This document shows positions 63,728-64,000 of a DNA stretch of 64,000 nt, piece by piece. The notes below the pieces were generated by a model. The model searched no databases and had not been told where the DNA came from. It saw only the letters and a list, made by a program, of their open reading frames with translations. The stretch spans positions 6,310,025-6,374,024 of the forward strand of contig CM023542.1 in NCBI GenBank assembly GCA_013350335.1, in the 5' to 3' direction. This DNA comes from Chimonanthus salicifolius (Eukaryota > Streptophyta > Magnoliopsida > Laurales > Calycanthaceae). The translations under genes were made by a program, and so were the position numbers. How positions within the stretch are numbered: position 1 is the first letter of the stretch; each line of letters begins with the position of its first letter.

Positions 63728-64000
63728 CAAGATCTTTTGACACTCTCAAATATATTTTCCACACAGTTAAGGGATACCCTTATTTGTAAAACACTATATT
63801 TTAAGCATTTGAGAGTGTCAAAAGACCTTAAATTCTTAAAGTATTTTTATCAGACTATCGTAAATAGTCTGGATATTCAATTTGAGAAATTTTGGAAATA
63901 CACAGTGCTTAAAAAATAACTGTCTATGTTGTCGATATCTCCTTTAAAACTTTAAAATTATTTTTTAAGCACTTTGTATTTCCAAAATTTCTCAAATTGA
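63728..64000. mobile_element. Hairpin units of the hAT-type family, cut by window end
   Basis: 63728-63922 is most of one hairpin unit (CTTTTGACACTC to CACAGTGCTTAAAAAATAAC). A new unit begins at about 63957 (TTATTTTTTAAGCACTTTGT) and runs off the window. The terminal repeats of this element are not visible, so it may be a decayed or partial copy. Confidence 0.7.

Overview
The window is nuclear DNA of a flowering plant. Every recognisable gene has plant-type introns or belongs to a plant-only family: AUX/LAX auxin carrier, chloroplast ferredoxin-NADP reductase, ARO armadillo protein, chloroplast J-protein, GPI-type bulb lectin, Toc159-family import receptor. The rest is AT-rich DNA full of transposons. 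The species cannot be named from the sequence; the repeat mix would fit a magnoliid or early-diverging eudicot tree, but that is a guess.

Layout. 1-10378: the last three exons of an AUX/LAX gene (+) lie between two nearly identical 3.1-kb direct repeats, with a TRIM-like element just downstream. 10379-17177: a complete TRIM retroelement with a 5-bp target duplication, then a complete nine-exon leaf-type FNR gene (-), convergent with LAX. 17178-22686: gene-free. 22687-24634: an ARO gene (-), best read as two exons. 24635-37200: 12.5 kb without a firm gene, holding a foldback element, an 1818-bp solo LTR, a hAT-type MITE, a Stowaway MITE, a MITE with a 10-bp target duplication and one weak coding-like segment. 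37201-37638: a DnaJ11-type gene (-). 37639-42798: SINE copies, a TRIM LTR remnant and palindrome-rich repeats. 42799-43620: a lectin-domain GPI-anchored protein gene (-) with a MITE touching its TATA box. 44986-53379: a 5'-truncated LINE split by an LTR insertion, a 1.1-kb hAT-type foldback MITE and a second SINE family. 53380-58924: a Toc132/Toc120-like gene (-) with a one-base frameshift and tandem duplications in its acidic domain. 59283-64000: a cluster of large hairpin-rich hAT-type elements.

The genes do not form a functional cluster as in bacteria. Three products act in or on the chloroplast (FNR, the J-protein, the Toc receptor), which is probably chance. The most unusual content is the family of foldback elements with 8-bp target duplications, built from serial ~280-bp hairpins and dense TTCGAACGAA palindromes. 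One copy appears to carry a duplicated, coding-like host segment. Intron and exon limits were worked out by eye from GT/AG signals, reading phase and remembered family sequences; no alignment was run.
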